Notes: generated by a model from the sequence alone, not told the origin. Positions 34,478 through 43,541 are shown, counted from the stretch's first letter. The stretch is DNA of 49,843 nt from HGM10611 sp964384805 (GCA_964384805.1 CAYLLO010000006.1:1-49843); one strand, 5' to 3'. Made by a program: numbers and translations.

Positions 34478-35289
34478 TATTCAGCATTTTTAGCGATAGC
34501 AGTATCCATTAATTGATTTCTTTCGGCCTCAGTAATAGTATTTAGTACTTGACTTACTTTATCGTTTAAATCGCTATTTCCTTTCGCAATGGCTATGGCT
34601 ACACATACATCTTCATCAGATACATTAAATCCTTCTTCTAATTTGATATATGTTAAATTAGGATTGGTTTCAATTAAGCCTTTCGCAACCGGTTCTTCTA
34701 AAATTGTAATATCAGCACGATTAGAAATGATTGAGGTAACAATTGTTGGGACATCCGCAAGAGGCGTCATATGATTCACTCCATTAAGTTGATCAATTAA
34801 ACTATCGTATAAAGTTTCAATTTGTCCCACAACATTCGCTCCGTTAAAATCATTTAAATTTTTACCATTTACATATTTTGAATCTTTATCCATAACTAGT
34901 ACATGTGTAGAACGGTAATATGGAGCAGTAAAATCAACACTTAATCTTCGTTCTTCTGTGTTACTCATACCAGCAATGATAGCATCTATTTGTCCAGCTT
35001 CCAAAGCGTTAATTAATCCATCCCATTCGATAGCTTTAATTACAAGACGACATTCCATATAATCTGCAATTTTTTTAGCAATTTGTACATCATATCCTTC
35101 TGCATATAAATTTGATCCATCGATTGGATAGTTTGTATCACTCTTAATACTCTCTGTCCAATTAAATGGTGCATATGCGCATTCCATCCCCACGGTAAAT
35201 GTTGGACGTTCATCAACTTGTTTTTCACCACAACTAACTAAACACCCTAAACATACTAACATAAATAAAAAACTTACTACTTTTTTCAT
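34477..35289 (-). CDS. lysine-binding ABC lipoprotein
   Basis: A 270-residue family 3 solute-binding protein with lipobox C-L-V-S-C. It shows V-G-M-E-C-A-Y-A-P-F-N-W, G-Y-D-V-Q-I-A-K-K-I-A, D-A-I-I-A-G-M-S-N-T-E-E-R and D-F-T-A-P-Y-Y, the usual ligand-pocket segments. The first gene after a lysine riboswitch and a terminator, it is expected to bind L-lysine, possibly also arginine or ornithine. Binding site GAGGAG precedes the ATG. It is homologous to the protein at 6429-7268 but clearly diverged. Confidence 0.92.
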   Translation of the reverse strand: MKKVVSFLFMLVCLGCLVSCGEKQVDERPTFTVGMECAYAPFNWTESIKSDTNYPIDGSNLYAEGYDVQIAKKIADYMECRLVIKAIEWDGLINALEAGQIDAIIAGMSNTEERRLSVDFTAPYYRSTHVLVMDKDSKYVNGKNLNDFNGANVVGQIETLYDSLIDQLNGVNHMTPLADVPTIVTSIISNRADITILEEPVAKGLIETNPNLTYIKLEEGFNVSDEDVCVAIAIAKGNSDLNDKVSQVLNTITEAERNQLMDTAIAKNAE

Positions 35290-35321
35290 TGATTATCTCC
35301 TCTTATAATAAATTTCATAAT

Positions 35322-35344
35322 AAAAAAGCGCCTTAGACGCTTTT
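35322..35344 (-). terminator. riboswitch-controlled terminator
   Basis: GACGCTTTT (35336-35344) pairs with AAAAGCGCC (35324-35332) over 9 bp across a three-base loop, then T. The left arm can instead pair with 35371-35377 (7 bp), which is the antiterminator. Confidence 0.85.
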
Positions 35345-35359
35345 CATACATTTTACTAA

Positions 35360-35535
35360 AAATGAAGATTAGCGCCTCTACTTAACTTAAGTAGGAGTGT
35401 TATTGGTATTTCCAATAACCCCATATGATATTTATGCCTAAATATCATATTCGGCGATAGTTACCTTTCATTTATCTTCAAACACATGCCTGCTAAAATA
35501 AATTACTCTGATATACCGCTACCTCTATCTAAAAC
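35360..35535 (-). promoter_or_regulatory. lysine riboswitch (L box)
   Basis: The minus strand follows the L-box order: AGATAGAGGTAGCG, ATCAGAGTA, TGAAAGG, ATCGCCGAA, a long hairpin TATGATATTT/AAATATCATA, then TGGGGTTATTGG with AAATACCAATAACACTCC, and a closing stem CTACTT/AAGTAG. These blocks match the conserved parts of the Thermotoga and Bacillus lysine aptamers. Binding of lysine should stabilise P1, free the terminator arm and switch the importer off. The 7-bp antiterminator AGGCGCT (35371-35377) with AGCGTCT (35335-35341) forms when lysine is absent. Confidence 0.9.
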
Positions 35536-35551
35536 TTTTTTTATCACGGAT

Positions 35552-35580
35552 ATTATACTAAATTATATAGTCTTTGTCAA
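35552..35580 (-). promoter_or_regulatory. consensus promoter of the lysine importer operon
   Basis: On the minus strand perfect TTGACA (35575-35580) and TATAAT (35552-35557) are 17 bases apart; the start is near 35545, just before the aptamer. Confidence 0.88.
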
Positions 35581-35599
35581 ATAATTAGTACTTTGGGAT

Positions 35600-36721
35600 T
35601 TACTTTCTACTTTTTTGATTTTTCGTAAATTCTTTAATATTACCAATAACCGTTTCTCTAATTACTTTATCGGATACTAATTCAATAAAAATTTTGGTGA
35701 ACAACATTCTGGTTTTCGCATCGGTACCTAAAAAACTTTTGGCAATTCGGATTTTTTCTTTATTTAAATCTGTTAAAGTTTCACTTTTATCATCTGTTAA
35801 AATCTTATATCCTGTATTAACAAAAACATGCTTAGTATGCTCATCCATCTTACTTATCATTTCTTTAACTTTCTTTTCAATATGTAAACTTTCCTTACTT
35901 CTTTCAGGGACATAAACAAAGTCATTACCTAAAACTTCCCAAGTAAATAAATCATGTTGATATAAGCCTTTAGCAGTACTTTTAACAACTTTAGTTTCTT
36001 CATAATGATCAAAAATACATCCAATAATACTTGTTTCAGGAACAAAAAAAATAATTTTTTTAATATTTTTTTCAAAATTAGCAATTAATTCAATATCTTC
36101 AGTTAATCCCGGGCCGTCAAATCCAATTGTTTTAACAATTTTTCTTTGCACTTTCGGTAAACTATGCAGTGTTGAATATAAAGCTAAATTGGCTCCTTTT
36201 GAATGACCTACTACATAAAGATGTTTAACTTCTTTACTAACCAATTCTAAATAAGCACAAGATAAATGTTGGCCAGGAGTCGTATCAATAAATAGCATAT
36301 TAAAATTTTCTTTCCAGCCAATTACCGTATCATCTGTGCCACTAAAAGAAACAATTCTTGTGTCACTATCAATATCAATAGTTAAGGCCGAAAATTGTGT
36401 TTCTTGATCATTAGAAACTTGATTGACATAGTTTCCTATTTTTAAATTTTGATATCTTTCAGAGGCTCCCATTTCCATAAAAATTTTAATAATATCATCA
36501 GGGATGACTATTCCTAATTTATAATTTTTTTCTTTAATATGATCATCTAGTTTAGAAACAGCTTCCTTCATTGTCATTTCAATATTTTTACCATTTTTTA
36601 TTAACAATTCATCTAATTGTAGTAAAGGCAATTGTGAAAATAGAGCAGCATCAACTTGATTAAATGGTACTTTATCAAAACTCAAATCACCACGCCAAGA
36701 TATATAATCTCGAAAATTCAT
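35600..36721 (-). CDS. Mbeg1-like (DUF2974) alpha/beta-hydrolase
   Basis: A 373-residue cytoplasmic protein. V-V-G-H-S-K-G-A-N-L-A is the nucleophile elbow with the catalytic Ser; I-V-S-F-S-G-T-D-D is the oxyanion region of lipase-class folds; G-F-D-G-P-G-L follows. These are characteristic of the DUF2974/Mbeg1 family in Bacillota, which has no firmly known substrate. N-F-R-D-Y-I-S-W-R-G-D at the start is also typical. A strong AGGGGG site precedes the ATG. It is a single-gene unit. Confidence 0.85.
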   Translation of the reverse strand: MNFRDYISWRGDLSFDKVPFNQVDAALFSQLPLLQLDELLIKNGKNIEMTMKEAVSKLDDHIKEKNYKLGIVIPDDIIKIFMEMGASERYQNLKIGNYVNQVSNDQETQFSALTIDIDSDTRIVSFSGTDDTVIGWKENFNMLFIDTTPGQHLSCAYLELVSKEVKHLYVVGHSKGANLALYSTLHSLPKVQRKIVKTIGFDGPGLTEDIELIANFEKNIKKIIFFVPETSIIGCIFDHYEETKVVKSTAKGLYQHDLFTWEVLGNDFVYVPERSKESLHIEKKVKEMISKMDEHTKHVFVNTGYKILTDDKSETLTDLNKEKIRIAKSFLGTDAKTRMLFTKIFIELVSDKVIRETVIGNIKEFTKNQKSRK

Positions 36722-36820
36722 TAAACCCCCTCTTTCTTTTTATTAAGTTTTTTATCTTGTATATATTATATTACTTTTTCGCATCAAAAAAAACTAAAAA
36801 CACTTTTTTATTTTTAACCA

Positions 36821-36840
36821 TATAATACAAATGAGGAGGT
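36821..36840 (+). promoter_or_regulatory. -10 box and RBS of the 126-residue membrane protein
   Basis: TATAAT is at 36821-36826 and GAGGAGGT at 36833-36840. The -35 is not recognisable. Confidence 0.45.
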
Positions 36841-36844
36841 ACTT

Positions 36845-37225
36845 ATGAATCCAGACTTGACTGTTGATGAAAAAAAGCAAATAAACACCATCAAAACACA
36901 AAATTTAGCCGTTTTGGCCTTAATCATCGCTAGTAGTATCTCAATTTATATTAATAATGGTAATATTGATATGATTATCAATAAAGAAAATTCCCATTTT
37001 AGCGAAGAATACATTTTAAAATTAGCTAAAACTTCTTCGATTATTGTTTGGATTGTTTCCATCTATTTTGTAATTCTCAATATTGATACTTATCAAAAAG
37101 AAAAAACGAAGGCTAATGCTTCGTTTTTATCCGCCTCTTTATTTGCTTTATCGGCTAGTAGTCTTAGACTTTTTACCATTTTTGGCAATAGCAATGGTGA
37201 AATTACTTCAGAAGATATAGAATAA
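36845..37225 (+). CDS. small membrane protein, function unknown
   Basis: A 126-residue protein with three hydrophobic segments (about 20-37, 62-85 and 97-113) and a short acidic tail. An AGGAGGT site lies directly upstream, so it is a real gene. I do not recognise a family. It is the only + strand gene between 19945 and the right edge with good initiation signals. It converges on the subtilase gene with only 11 bases between the stops. Confidence 0.65.
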   Translation: MNPDLTVDEKKQINTIKTQNLAVLALIIASSISIYINNGNIDMIINKENSHFSEEYILKLAKTSSIIVWIVSIYFVILNIDTYQKEKTKANASFLSASLFALSASSLRLFTIFGNSNGEITSEDIE

Positions 37226-37236
37226 ACAATTATTAA

Positions 37237-38946
37237 TTAATAAATATAATATGAATAATAAATTGTCTCTGTTTGGATAACTTGCGAAGAATGTTGAAGA
37301 ATTATTATCGCACACTCTGAATTATCTTGAGTTGCGGTAAAGTTAACCATTTCCACATTATTATAAGTAGTTCCCCCAATACTGTAAAGTATATTATTAT
37401 ACATTAATCTAATGTCATAATCGGTTCTAGCGGAAGAACTAACATCATCTTCATCAGCATATGAGAACCAAGCAATCGATGCTTGTAAGGTTTCGCCTGC
37501 ATTTAAAACAAATGTTTGACGATAAATCGTACTAGTTGTTGCCGTAGTAGAATTAACAAAGGCTAGGGAATCAACATAGTTATTACAAATATTAATATAG
37601 CTAAATTCTCCTGCCCCCATAAATTCATCAAAATTATTTGCTTCATCATAATAATAATCACTTTTAGTTCTAGTTGCATTAGCCGTCAGCAAAGAAATAT
37701 ATTTCATTGGGTTATTAATCAAAGCAGGATATCTTTCTAAAATCATAGCGGTTAAACCGGTCACAAAAGCTGCTGAATAGCTAGTCCCATCGATATATCC
37801 ATCAATATTAGGAACTCCTATGCTATACCCTTTGGCCATTATTGTGGGTTTAATTGGCCCAGATGCAACTTTATAACATGAAAAGTTTCGCCAATTAAAA
37901 TATGTATCAATTGCGCCCACAGTTATCGCATTATAGGCTAAACCAGGATCATCGATATAATAGTTAACCGCATCTTCAGAGTTTCCAGCCGCAACTACAA
38001 AAATTTGATTATATACTCTTGCCACATAGTCGACATATGCTGACTCAGAGCCATAAATACCATCTCTTGTATTTAACCCAAAACTCATATTAATAACATC
38101 CACACCTTGATTAACAAGCCAATCTACTTCTTCACAAATTCCCCCTCTTATTTGTGAAGAATAAAAGCTTACCTCATTAGCAATCCCATTATTTCCCCCA
38201 ATTAAGGATGCTACTGAAGTAGCGTGTTCACTAGCAGTTTCAATAAAAAAAGCCTGATCATGAATAGTTACGCTTATGCCAGAGAAATTAGTATGTGTTG
38301 TATCAATAACCCCTGTTTCTAGCATCCCTACCTTTATGCCATTCCCAGTGTAATTACGAAAATACACATCTTGATCAGCTCCTGCCATTCCGGCACCTCC
38401 AAGCATACAATCTTCATATTGTGTATTATTACTCGTATATTTTACATATACCCTTTTGATACTTTCATGACCATTTAATGTTGATAGTATTGTTTTTTTA
38501 TTTAAATTAAACTGTACTAGTGAATAAGTATATTCTACGAAAGGCGTAAGCGTAGAAATATACCGTTCTTCGTAATCTCCTACATTAATACTATTAATTA
38601 TTTCATTGTTTTTTCTAGTATGATAGGCTTTATAGTAATTTTCATACTGTGGTTGATATAAATAATTATTAAGATTAGCACTATCATTACTATCAACACT
38701 TAATTCCGGAACCATATCTATCGCGCTGCGTTCATAATCTAAAAGTACTACTATAATTACTTTTTGAAGACTAATATCTTCGACCTCTGCTGAAAGATCA
38801 CTATCTACATAGTTGCTATTCTCGTAAACTACTTTATCCCAGGTATCACTACGAGATGTTCTACTAAAGATTCCATAGTTATAGCTTCCTACACATAGAC
38901 ATGCAAAGATAACCACTAAACAAAGAATAATTAATTTTCTCTTCAT
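37237..38946 (-). CDS. exported subtilisin-like (S8) protein with Glu at the Asp position
   Basis: A 569-residue protein with a signal peptide or anchor (I-I-L-C-L-V-V-I-F-A-C-L). The S8 domain spans about 200-410. His is H241 (S-E-H-A-T-S), the oxyanion Asn N322 (A-A-G-N-S) and Ser S389 (G-T-S-Y-S-A-A). The usual acid motif (V/I)-D-T/S-G is L-E210-T-G; the codon is GAA. An N-terminal region of about 150 residues before the domain may be a propeptide. The C-terminal 150 residues form a beta-rich domain as in other S8 proteins. It follows an ECF sigma/anti-sigma pair and has an ECF-type promoter. Confidence 0.85.
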   Translation of the reverse strand: MKRKLIILCLVVIFACLCVGSYNYGIFSRTSRSDTWDKVVYENSNYVDSDLSAEVEDISLQKVIIVVLLDYERSAIDMVPELSVDSNDSANLNNYLYQPQYENYYKAYHTRKNNEIINSINVGDYEERYISTLTPFVEYTYSLVQFNLNKKTILSTLNGHESIKRVYVKYTSNNTQYEDCMLGGAGMAGADQDVYFRNYTGNGIKVGMLETGVIDTTHTNFSGISVTIHDQAFFIETASEHATSVASLIGGNNGIANEVSFYSSQIRGGICEEVDWLVNQGVDVINMSFGLNTRDGIYGSESAYVDYVARVYNQIFVVAAGNSEDAVNYYIDDPGLAYNAITVGAIDTYFNWRNFSCYKVASGPIKPTIMAKGYSIGVPNIDGYIDGTSYSAAFVTGLTAMILERYPALINNPMKYISLLTANATRTKSDYYYDEANNFDEFMGAGEFSYINICNNYVDSLAFVNSTTATTSTIYRQTFVLNAGETLQASIAWFSYADEDDVSSSARTDYDIRLMYNNILYSIGGTTYNNVEMVNFTATQDNSECAIIILQHSSQVIQTETIYYSYYIY

Positions 38947-38975
38947 GAGCGTACATATCCTTCCATCCTTTTAAA

Positions 38976-39002
38976 TACGCCTTCAATATATAAAACGTTT
39001 AA
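38976..39002 (-). promoter_or_regulatory. putative ECF-sigma promoter of the subtilase
   Basis: On the minus strand TTAAAC (38997-39002) and CGTA (38976-38979) are 17 bases apart, close to the Bacillus ECF pattern TGAAAC-16/17-CGTA. No sigma-A promoter of similar quality is visible before this gene. The match is short; the sigma gene 0.8 kb upstream makes it meaningful. Confidence 0.45.
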
Positions 39003-39122
39003 AAACCTAAAAAATTACAAATTTTTTTAATTTTTGTGTCTTTTAGTTTGAAATACTATTATTAAAAGATATTATTAGTTAATTTTACAATTATTAAATA
39101 GTGTTTTTTTCTCCATTACTAA

Positions 39123-39743
39123 TCAATATTTTAAGCTACCTTCTTTAGTAATATTATCATATGATAAAGTAAAAGCTATATTTTGTTCATCCGTTTCTTC
39201 TAAAACTTTTAATATACCATAACGAGTTTCTTTATTAGCTACTTTTTCTTGATTGTCAATACGAATAACTACATCACAATCCTCACAAGCAAAATCAAAT
39301 ACATAAAAATAAACATTTTGTATTTCCATTAAACTATCTTTCACATAGCTTTTTCGTCCATCATAAATATACAACGTAATATCATCAGTAATTTCCGTAT
39401 ACCGTGCTTTATCTTTAAAGAAATCATAATCACAATAGTTTTTAATATCATTAACTTCTTCTGAACTTAAAATATTATTGTTTTCATTAAAATAGATTGT
39501 TCCAAAAACAAAATCATTATGATTATTATTAAAGTGGACATATTGAATCCCTATAAATACCGATACCATAATAAAGACTAGACTTAAGGTAATAGAAGCC
39601 CATTTATAGTATGAAGTAGTTTTTAGTTTTTTACTAGGTTTTAGTTGATCAGGTTCAAAAATATCTTGTACACTAATATCAGCCTTATAAGTTTTGTCAA
39701 ATTCCTTTTTTAGTGTTTGATCAAAATGTTTATTTGTTTTCAT
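39123..39743 (-). CDS. putative anti-sigma factor, single-pass membrane protein
   Basis: A 206-residue protein with about 55 cytoplasmic residues, one membrane helix (Y-K-W-A-S-I-T-L-S-L-V-F-I-M-V-S) and an outer domain of about 130 residues containing a C-E-D-C pair. It starts 14 bases inside the end of the ECF sigma gene, the usual arrangement of an anti-sigma factor. The sequence shows no zinc-binding (ZAS) H-x3-C-x2-C motif. It could be released by proteolysis, and the downstream subtilase is a possible effector or target. Confidence 0.7.
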   Translation of the reverse strand: MKTNKHFDQTLKKEFDKTYKADISVQDIFEPDQLKPSKKLKTTSYYKWASITLSLVFIMVSVFIGIQYVHFNNNHNDFVFGTIYFNENNNILSSEEVNDIKNYCDYDFFKDKARYTEITDDITLYIYDGRKSYVKDSLMEIQNVYFYVFDFACEDCDVVIRIDNQEKVANKETRYGILKVLEETDEQNIAFTLSYDNITKEGSLKY

Positions 39744-40266
39744 ATTTATTCTCCTTTAGACCTAAAAATTGTACAGCTCGATTATAAATGCTAATTACTC
39801 GTCTTCTAGTTGTATGTGGTGGAATATTAAGTATACTTGCTATTTCTTTATATGTGAGATTCATTATTTTATGGTAAATCAAGATATTGTAATCTTCTTC
39901 ACCTAAAAATATTTTTAATTCATCTAATAATATACTATTGTAACAATTTGAGGATGTTTGAGATATGGTATCAACAATTGTATTATCTAATAAGAAATGT
40001 GCTTTTCTTCTTTCCTGAAAACGAAAATAATCAATAATACAATTACTTGCTAATTTAATTAACCAAGGTTTGAGGTTTTTATCACTTACTTCACATTTAT
40101 CAATATTGGTATATATTTTTAGAAATATTTCTTGTAAACAATCACGACAATCTTCATCATTTTTAAAATATTTTTTAGCCATATATAAAAACATATTACT
40201 GTATTGATTTATCAATTGTTCATAGGCAGCCTCATCTTTGTTTTTTAGTTTTTCAACTAAACTCAT
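39730..40266 (-). CDS. ECF-family RNA polymerase sigma factor
   Basis: A 178-residue protein with only region 2 (about 12-80, with D-C-R-D-C-L-Q-E-I-F-L-K-I-Y and W-L-I-K-L-A-S-N-C-I-I-D-Y-F-R) and region 4 (about 120-170, helix-turn-helix L-T-Y-K-E-I-A-S-I-L-N-I-P), as in group 4 sigma factors. It overlaps the anti-sigma gene. Its own promoter looks like sigma-A, so it is not obviously autoregulated. Likely targets include the subtilase next door. Confidence 0.9.
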   Translation of the reverse strand: MSLVEKLKNKDEAAYEQLINQYSNMFLYMAKKYFKNDEDCRDCLQEIFLKIYTNIDKCEVSDKNLKPWLIKLASNCIIDYFRFQERRKAHFLLDNTIVDTISQTSSNCYNSILLDELKIFLGEEDYNILIYHKIMNLTYKEIASILNIPPHTTRRRVISIYNRAVQFLGLKENKYENK

Positions 40267-40300
40267 AATATTATTCTCCCTTTTAAAATATTATTATATT

Positions 40301-40329
40301 ATTATACCATATTCGACATTTTTTGACAA
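40301..40329 (-). promoter_or_regulatory. promoter of the sigma/anti-sigma operon
   Basis: On the minus strand TTGTCA (40324-40329) and TATAAT (40301-40306) are 17 bases apart, with TGG just before the -10. Confidence 0.78.
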
Positions 40330-40365
40330 ATTTTTACATTATACCATTATTTAAAAGAAAAGTCT

Positions 40366-40394
40366 TGAAAAAAGTCTACAACGCTTGTAGACTT
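40366..40394 (-). terminator. terminator of the aromatic amino-acid operon
   Basis: AAGTCTACAA (40372-40381) pairs with TTGTAGACTT (40385-40394) with a three-base loop; the minus strand continues TTTTTC. Confidence 0.88.
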
Positions 40395-40399
40395 ATATT

Positions 40400-41437
40400 T
40401 TATTTTTGGCGTAATTCTGCTAAATCGTAAATAAGTTTTTCGGTTTTTTCCCACCCTAAACAAGGATCAGTAATTGATTTGCCATAAATTCCCTCATCTG
40501 CTTTTTGGCATCCGTCTTCAAGATAAGATTCAATCATTAAACCTTTGACTAATTTATATACTTTTTCATTATGACGAGTACTATGCATGATCTCTTTGGC
40601 GATCCGAACTTGTTCAGCCCATTGTTTACCAGAATTAGCATGGTTGGTATCCACAATTACAGCTGGATTAGCAAGTCCTGATTGTTCATATAAATCACAT
40701 AAGCCTATTAAATCTTCATAATGATAGTTAGGGTGTGAATTACCTTTTTTATCAACATACCCTCTTAAAATCGCATGAGTTAATAAATTACCTTCACTAA
40801 TTACTTCCCATCCACGATAAATAAAAGTATGACTATGTTGAGCAGCATTAATTGAGTTCATCATCACCATCAAATCACCACTTGTCGGATTTTTCATTCC
40901 TACCGGAATATCTAAACCACTTGTTGTTAAACGATGTTGTTGATCTTCTACAGATCTGGCCCCTACAGCTACATATGATAATAAATCCGATAAATAACGA
41001 TGATTTTCAGGATATAACATTTCATCAGCACATGAAAAGTGCGTTTCTTCTAAGGCACGCATATGAAGTTTACGAATAGCAATTAAACCTTTTAACATAT
41101 CTGGATCAGATAATGGGTTTGGTTGATGTAACATTCCTTTGTAGCCTGCTCCAGTAGTACGAGGTTTATTAGTATAAATTCTCGGAATAATAATAATTTG
41201 TTCTTTAACATCATTTTGAACTTTTCTTAATCGTTTAATATAATCAATTACCGCATCTTCTCTATCTGCTGAACAAGGTCCAATTATTAAGATTAATTTA
41301 TCACTTTCACCTTTAAATACTTTAGCAATTTCTACATCATTTTGTCTTTTAATTTCAGCTAATTCTTCACTTAAAGGATATAAGCTTTTTATATCCTGAG
41401 GAGTCGGTAATTTTCTTAAAAAATTCATATTCATCAT
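40400..41437 (-). CDS. aroF: 3-deoxy-7-phosphoheptulonate (DAHP) synthase, type I
   Basis: A 345-residue class I-alpha DAHP synthase, the first committed enzyme of the shikimate pathway (PEP + erythrose-4-phosphate). Motifs include I-I-G-P-C-S-A-D, P-R-T-T-G-A-G-Y-K-G-M and the D-T-N-H-A-N-S-G-K metal/PEP site. P-V-G-M-K-N-P-T-S-G-D matches the AroF/G/H group. There is no separate ACT or chorismate mutase domain, so feedback would act inside the barrel. I choose ATG 41437 (AGGAAG upstream) over the in-frame TTG at 41461. It is the last gene of the operon and follows tyrA closely. Confidence 0.93.
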   Translation of the reverse strand: MMNMNFLRKLPTPQDIKSLYPLSEELAEIKRQNDVEIAKVFKGESDKLILIIGPCSADREDAVIDYIKRLRKVQNDVKEQIIIIPRIYTNKPRTTGAGYKGMLHQPNPLSDPDMLKGLIAIRKLHMRALEETHFSCADEMLYPENHRYLSDLLSYVAVGARSVEDQQHRLTTSGLDIPVGMKNPTSGDLMVMMNSINAAQHSHTFIYRGWEVISEGNLLTHAILRGYVDKKGNSHPNYHYEDLIGLCDLYEQSGLANPAVIVDTNHANSGKQWAEQVRIAKEIMHSTRHNEKVYKLVKGLMIESYLEDGCQKADEGIYGKSITDPCLGWEKTEKLIYDLAELRQK

Positions 41438-41450
41438 ATACCCACACTTC

Positions 41451-42305
41451 CTATTTGTCAAAGTAACTTCTTCTTAGAGATGAAAGACGCATAATATCTT
41501 TCATTTTTTCAACATCTTCTGTTTCAATAGTTTCTTTTAAAGCATTAAATTGTTCTAAAAATAAATTCATTTGTTTTAACAATTCTACTTTATTTAAAAG
41601 AAATAATTCACTCCACATATCTTCATTTATTTTAGCAATTCTTGTTAAATCTCTAAATGAATCTCCAGTATATTCTGCTAAATCGCTTGATTCTTTACAA
41701 GTCATTAAGCTCACAGCTATACAGTGAGTTAATTGAGATAAAAAGCCGATCATTTCATCATGTTCTTCAACTGATAATGTCGCAACATTTTTAAATTTTA
41801 AAGTTTCAGCAAGTTCTTCAATGGTTTTCATTCCAACTAAAGTGGATTTGTTAGTCGGAGTAATAATAAAATTAGCGTCTTTAAACATCTCTTTACTGCT
41901 ATTTTTTACTCCTCCTACTTCACGCCCTGCCATTGGATGAGCCCCCACAAACTCTACATCATTTCTTAATATTTGATCAAGTTCTTGAACAAGCCATCCT
42001 TTAATTCCGGTAACATCGGTAATTAATGCTCCCGTTTTAATAAAACTTTGATATTTAGTTAACCACTCAATCATCACTTTTGGGTATACCGCAAATATCA
42101 CAATATCAAAGCGTTCTACATAAGCTTTTTTAACAATAGTATCCCCATGGGCAATAATACCTTTATCATAAGCATATCTAATTGCTTCATTATCGGGATC
42201 AAGAGCTCCGACTTCAAATCCAGCTTCTGTCAATCCTTCTGCGTAAGATCCGCCAAGTAAACCCATTCCAATAATTAATATTTTTTTCTGTCTATTTAAC
42301 ATCAT
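41451..42305 (-). CDS. tyrA: prephenate dehydrogenase
   Basis: A 284-residue NAD-dependent enzyme that turns prephenate into 4-hydroxyphenylpyruvate. It has the Rossmann motif I-G-M-G-L-L-G-G-S and the catalytic region G-A-H-P-M-A-G-R-E. There is no fused chorismate mutase or ACT domain; the mutase step is done by the N-terminal part of PheA. GAGGTG, formed by the last codons of aroA, lies four bases before ATG 42305 (seven before ATG 42302). So translation is coupled to aroA, whose stop lies 14 bases inside tyrA. Confidence 0.93.
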   Translation of the reverse strand: MMLNRQKKILIIGMGLLGGSYAEGLTEAGFEVGALDPDNEAIRYAYDKGIIAHGDTIVKKAYVERFDIVIFAVYPKVMIEWLTKYQSFIKTGALITDVTGIKGWLVQELDQILRNDVEFVGAHPMAGREVGGVKNSSKEMFKDANFIITPTNKSTLVGMKTIEELAETLKFKNVATLSVEEHDEMIGFLSQLTHCIAVSLMTCKESSDLAEYTGDSFRDLTRIAKINEDMWSELFLLNKVELLKQMNLFLEQFNALKETIETEDVEKMKDIMRLSSLRRSYFDK

Positions 42306-43524
42306 AGTGCACCTCAATACCTAACTTCTCTAAATCTTTGAAAAAGTTAGGATAACTTTTATTAACAGCTTCAATCCCCTCAATTGTTCCCCCGTATATA
42401 GTAGCCATAATCGATAACATCATCACAATACGGTGGTCATTTTGACCATTTAAGACTTTTTCAGGAGAATTAAGTATTTGTTTATCAATTAATACAAAAT
42501 TCTCAAAATCGATAATTTTGCCACCAAATTTCGCAATTTCTACATTAACAGCTGTTATTCTATCACTTTCTTTAATTTTTAATCTTTTCGTATTTATAAA
42601 CTTTGCCCCATGTTTCATAGCCGCAAAGCCAAATAAAATTGGTCCCAAATCAATACAATTACCAATATCTAAAGTTTGAAATCCCGATTCTAATAATTTA
42701 AAGTATTCTTGATATACTTTATCACCTTGAAGAGTTTCTTTATTTAAACCAATAAGTTTAACACATCCTCCTAAATAATTAAAACTTTCTAAAAAAGCCG
42801 CATTGGAATAATCACCTTCCACAAAATATTGATTTGGCAAATATCGTTGATTACCTAAAATATGATATTCATAACCAGTACTGGTTAAGGATATACCAGC
42901 CTTTTTTAAAACATCCAAAGTTATATCTAAATAGTTTTTACTTTCTAAATTATGAATTATTTTAATTGTACTATCACCATCAAGTAATGGTAAAGCCAAA
43001 AGTAATCCTGTAATAAACTGACTACTGATATCACCTGCTATAATAAATTCATCACTTTGTAACCTTCCTTTAAAAGTAATCGTATTAATGGTTTTTATTA
43101 CTTCAATATGTTGTTTTTGGCATAATTCTTCATATGGCCCAATACCTCGAGAAATTAATTTTTCGGTCCCTGTAAAGATAACTGTTTTTCCAGTTAATAA
43201 TGCAATCGGGATAAAAAATCTTAAAGTACTACCACTTTCAGCACAATTAAAAATAATTTTTTCAGGTAAATCTTTAAATTCACAAATAGTATTGACTTTT
43301 ATTAAATGATTAGCACTTTGAGGATCATCTAAAATCTCTATTTTTTTACCTAGTGCCTCTAAACAATCAATTGTTGCTTGAATGTCTTTACTTAAAGCAA
43401 CATTACTAACCGTACTTTCTGCTTGGGATAGGGCAGCAACAATCAGTAAGCGATGAGCATAACTTTTAGATGGCGGAACGACTATTTCACCATGTGCAAT
43501 TGATGGTTCAATTCTTACTTTCAT
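42292..43524 (-). CDS. aroA: 3-phosphoshikimate 1-carboxyvinyltransferase (EPSP synthase)
   Basis: A 410-residue two-domain enzyme that joins PEP to shikimate-3-phosphate. Visible are P-P-S-K-S-Y-A-H-R near the N-terminus, N-C-A-E-S-G-S-T-L-R-F (the position of the G-N-A-G-T loop in other classes), K-E-S-D-R late, and D-H-R-I-V-M. The E-S-G-S-T-L-R version is typical of divergent Bacillota and may alter glyphosate response, but that cannot be read from sequence. It lies 17 bases after aroQ. Confidence 0.92.
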   Translation of the reverse strand: MKVRIEPSIAHGEIVVPPSKSYAHRLLIVAALSQAESTVSNVALSKDIQATIDCLEALGKKIEILDDPQSANHLIKVNTICEFKDLPEKIIFNCAESGSTLRFFIPIALLTGKTVIFTGTEKLISRGIGPYEELCQKQHIEVIKTINTITFKGRLQSDEFIIAGDISSQFITGLLLALPLLDGDSTIKIIHNLESKNYLDITLDVLKKAGISLTSTGYEYHILGNQRYLPNQYFVEGDYSNAAFLESFNYLGGCVKLIGLNKETLQGDKVYQEYFKLLESGFQTLDIGNCIDLGPILFGFAAMKHGAKFINTKRLKIKESDRITAVNVEIAKFGGKIIDFENFVLIDKQILNSPEKVLNGQNDHRIVMMLSIMATIYGGTIEGIEAVNKSYPNFFKDLEKLGIEVHYDVK

Positions 43525-43541
43525 GATGCACCTCCCTGTTG

